Assembly: GCF_041296385.1 (NCBI RefSeq)
Contig: NC_091020.1
Location: forward strand, 29,654,001 to 29,718,000
Source: Aphelocoma coerulescens
Lineage: Eukaryota > Chordata > Aves > Passeriformes > Corvidae
Direction of reading: 5' to 3'
DNA length: 64,000 nt
Each line of letters starts with the position of its first letter. The first letter of the stretch is position 1. The position numbers were made by a program, and so were the translations under genes. This document shows, piece after piece, positions 61,331 through 64,000 of the stretch. The notes beneath the pieces are model-generated. The model worked only from the letters and a program-made list of their open reading frames with translations. It was not told the origin of the DNA and ran no database searches.

Positions 61331-64000
61331 AACTGTACTGAGTATAAAAGAGAAGTAAGGCCAAACTGAAACATGCTTTATAGTCTAGTACATCTGCTAG
61401 TTTAAAAAGAGCTTATCTGAGACTCATAAAGGCAGCAGCCAGTTTGGTCAGTTTGCTTTCTGGGCACTCACACAGGACAGGAGAAGGGAAATGTGCCCTT
61501 ACTCACTACAGGTTTTGACTCCTCTTATATCACTTTAACCTCCAGGGCAATGATGTGTAGGAGACCAGAACTTCAGCTCCCAGAAAACGCTCCCTTCACA
61601 GATTTGAGTGAAAAAATAGTATCTATTTCTTTCTTATGTAACAGAAGGAAGCCTGGATGCCGTTGAAAGGCCTTATGAAAAGGTCGTAAGACAGGGTGAT
61701 TTTGGTGTTCTTTTGCTTTTGGCTGTAATGTAGGTTAGTTCACCTACACACCAATTGATATTGCTATCAGAAGTTTCTGAACAACTTAAAATATGCTACA
61801 GAGATTAAAAAAATTGGTTGCAGGTGTACATTTTGCCGAAGAACTAAACTGCTTTAAGCTCTTAAAACTTAACCCTTATCCTCAGCATTTGTCTTGTTTA
61901 TCGAAAAGCAGCCCAGTGTCCATTATTCATTTTGCTTTTTAACATTGAGACGGAAAAACATAGAGAGCTACAAAGGTATGAACTGAAGGTGTGTAATATT
62001 AGGCCTGAAACTTAAAGTCCTCCAGTAAACCTTGCAATAATTTAGAGAATGCATCCATAGGATATGTTCTTAAAAATTACTTTAGTTCCAGTCCATTAAT
62101 CAATTTATCATGTCTGCTCCTTTCCTTAAATATTTATCTGAAATATCTCTGGCTGGATAATTGTAAAGGGATCGACAGAAGAGAGACGGATTTGTCTGAG
62201 GTTTAAAAAAGTGCTTATACAGAGGCTGAAGATCTCAATGTAGTTGGTAGAATGAAGGTTAAGGTGAGCTGGTTAAAGTTTATCTCATCTTTAGGGAGAA
62301 AATTGCTAGCTCTGAGTTCTTTAATGTAGCAGGAAATGGTATAGCAAGATCCTATAAAGAGAAATGGAATTTCTCAAAGGTTTCAGGGATTCTCTATCAC
62401 TAAATAAATGTTGTGTGGTTGATGCATAAACTACTGGGGGCAATTCTTTAAGGTATGTTACGGATCAAGTCAGACTGGATCATCCTAATGGCTCCTTGGT
62501 GGGCCATTGGTTTGGTCCTTCTACAGGCGTTGAAATGTCACCTCCTCCAAAAGTGTGCATCATTCTTCTTTTCTGCACACACGGATCTTTTCTTGCATTT
62601 TCATAGTTTATGAGATCTGAAGTGTCTGACCATGAGGTGGGACAGCAGCTGACAGGTCTCTATTACAGTTGTCATAGCTTACTTGAAAATAATTGCAAGT
62701 GCAAATAACTACAGTCAGTTTGTATATCTTCTCTTATGTTTCTAATAAATACAGGCAGGTATTTTTCTGTTTTTCTGCCTTATTGTAGCGCACTATAACC
62801 TATTTTGCTTCAAACATCACAAACCTTTTTCAGTCCCATGGCTAAGGAAAATTTTGGAATATATTAGCAGTAGGTTGTCATTAGCTTGAGTTGGTCTCCT
62901 TCCATGAGTGAACTATGTATTGGCTGCCAGGTTGTGTGTGCAACAGTTTTCACTGCTGTAGCATAAACCCCGTCATGCAATGACAGTTACTGAGACCTAT
63001 ATCCCATAAAATGTATTTTAATTTTTTCTCCTTCTGCAGTGTTTATAAACACTTAGACCCCTTCAGCACCTGGAGATTTACACTGAAATTATTGCCACCA
63101 AGTTGGTTTTTTAAAGCATAGATTGCAAATCTTTTAAAGCATTTATTTGAATTTGTGTCATATGCTGCAATTAACTTGCCATTACTTGCAGCTGCCCTTT
63201 TCTATGAAAAGATTAGAAGATAGGAATTTATAATCAGGGAACCTCAACACAGCTGTCAGAAAAGACTTGGGATCAGTACAAGGAGTCTCAAGGGACAACT
63301 TGAAAGGCAGATTTGAACTGTGAACTTCTATGTCAGAATTTTGATTGCCAAGGACCCTTCTAGGTCACACAACAATGATAATGAGAACTACAGACTTAAA
63401 TGCTCTTGGACAAAAGTTTATTATAACCGCACACAGAAATAGCCCAAATATGTCACAGCAGATTCATGGTTATTACTGAAACAATGCATTAATGTTGGCA
63501 GTCACTTGAAATATGGTATGTATATAATAGTTTCATTTAGTATCACTTAAAGGTCTCTACTGCAAAAAGGCATGACCTGTCACTGATGTATGCTGCTATA
63601 ACAAAATATGAGAGTTATCCCCTTCCTTTGACAAATTTCAGATCACTCATCTACTGCACAAAATGAGAGGAATGTAGGATAGGTTATAAAGAATTTAATT
63701 TGGTTTTGTGCTGTGTGTTTCTTATTCTAGAAATTCAGGTGATTTTCCCCAAAATAAGGAACATCAGAAGATTAGGTATAGGTTTTACTTTAATTTAGAA
63801 AAACAACCCTTCACCCAGAAAGAGAAAGTAGCTTTGTAGGTCCTTGGGATTTAACCTATTCAGTTGTGATGGCGAAAGATACTTCATTTGAAATAACATT
63901 CCCAGATATATGTAGTTCATTCTGAGATTCATAATTCAGAAAAGAAATGTTGTATGCCAAAATAAATATATAATAAGAGAGTGTCTGTCTCTGCCATAGA

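Larger units (their letters stand above)
24368..64000 (+). other. ATRNL1: Intron downstream of exon B (first 39.6 kb; 3' end outside window)
   Basis: The intron starts gtatta, a weak donor lacking the usual G at +5, and runs to the window edge. It is phase 0. I searched for the next cytoplasmic exon, expected to start with a Gln codon after an AG, and found none. Supported contents are four antisense CR1 3' ends, a long T tract (27172-27245), simple repeats, a diverged direct duplication (33121 and 36867), an unexplained minus-strand ORF block (31152-31942), a tRNA-like relic (54119-54180) and several palindromes. Long stretches, for example 37100-43300, 45000-49500 and 55100-59600, hold only unique AT-rich DNA with short chance ORFs that I cannot interpret. 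Confidence 0.8.

Noticed and set aside
62465..62520. Possible CR1 3' line (agactggatcatcctaatgg)
   Set aside because: A single short match without the terminal octamer repeats. It could be a very old CR1 but is not supportable by eye.
1..64000. CRISPR arrays, operons, phage or plasmid functions, riboswitches
   Set aside because: The sequence is clearly vertebrate intronic DNA. The only regular repeats are microsatellites and the two-copy 63-bp duplication, with no spacer-repeat architecture.

Overview
This window is vertebrate nuclear DNA, almost certainly from a bird, and it lies inside one very large gene read on the + strand. The bird assignment rests on several degraded CR1 LINE 3' ends with the avian octamer-type tail (…TTCTGTGATTCTGTGAT or its complement), the absence of any mammal-type SINE or L1 that I could recognise, AT-rich intronic composition, and short simple repeats. 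Nothing bacterial, archaeal or phage-like is present: there are no operons, Shine-Dalgarno sites or CRISPR arrays, and the ORFs are short and scattered.

Two protein-coding exons can be supported. Exon A (8929-8990, 62 bp) and exon B (24289-24367, 79 bp) splice in frame to give the membrane-spanning segment and the start of the cytoplasmic tail of an attractin-family receptor. The reading is IAFSQHNTIMDLVQFFVTFF, then Ser, then CFLSLLLVAAVVWKIKQ, then TCWASRRRE. The Thr-Cys-Trp spelling and the very large introns favour attractin-like 1 (ATRNL1) over attractin (ATRN). The rest of the window is intron: at least 8.9 kb upstream of exon A, 15.3 kb between the exons, and at least 39.6 kb downstream of exon B. 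No further exon was recognised. The next expected block, the conserved cytoplasmic tail, must lie beyond position 64000.

Layout: 1-8928 is upstream intron with a CR1 3' end (about 2505-2656) and a GATA microsatellite (6286-6329). 8929-24367 holds exon A, a complete phase-2 intron and exon B. That intron contains an exact 63-bp tandem duplication carrying a hairpin (14720-14849) and a GC-rich block (about 19150-19500). 24368-64000 is downstream intron with four CR1 3' ends (about 24603, 28699, 35783, 49872), a long T tract (27172-27245), a diverged direct duplication (about 33121 and 36867), an unexplained minus-strand ORF block (31152-31942), a tRNA-Cys-like relic (about 54119-54180) and a few palindromes and G/T-rich tracts.

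I found no convincing new biological system. The observations most worth checking are the small tandem duplication, the 3.7-kb-spaced duplicated segment, the weak splice donor of exon B, the stop codon that sits directly on the exon A donor site, and the unexplained minus-strand ORF block.
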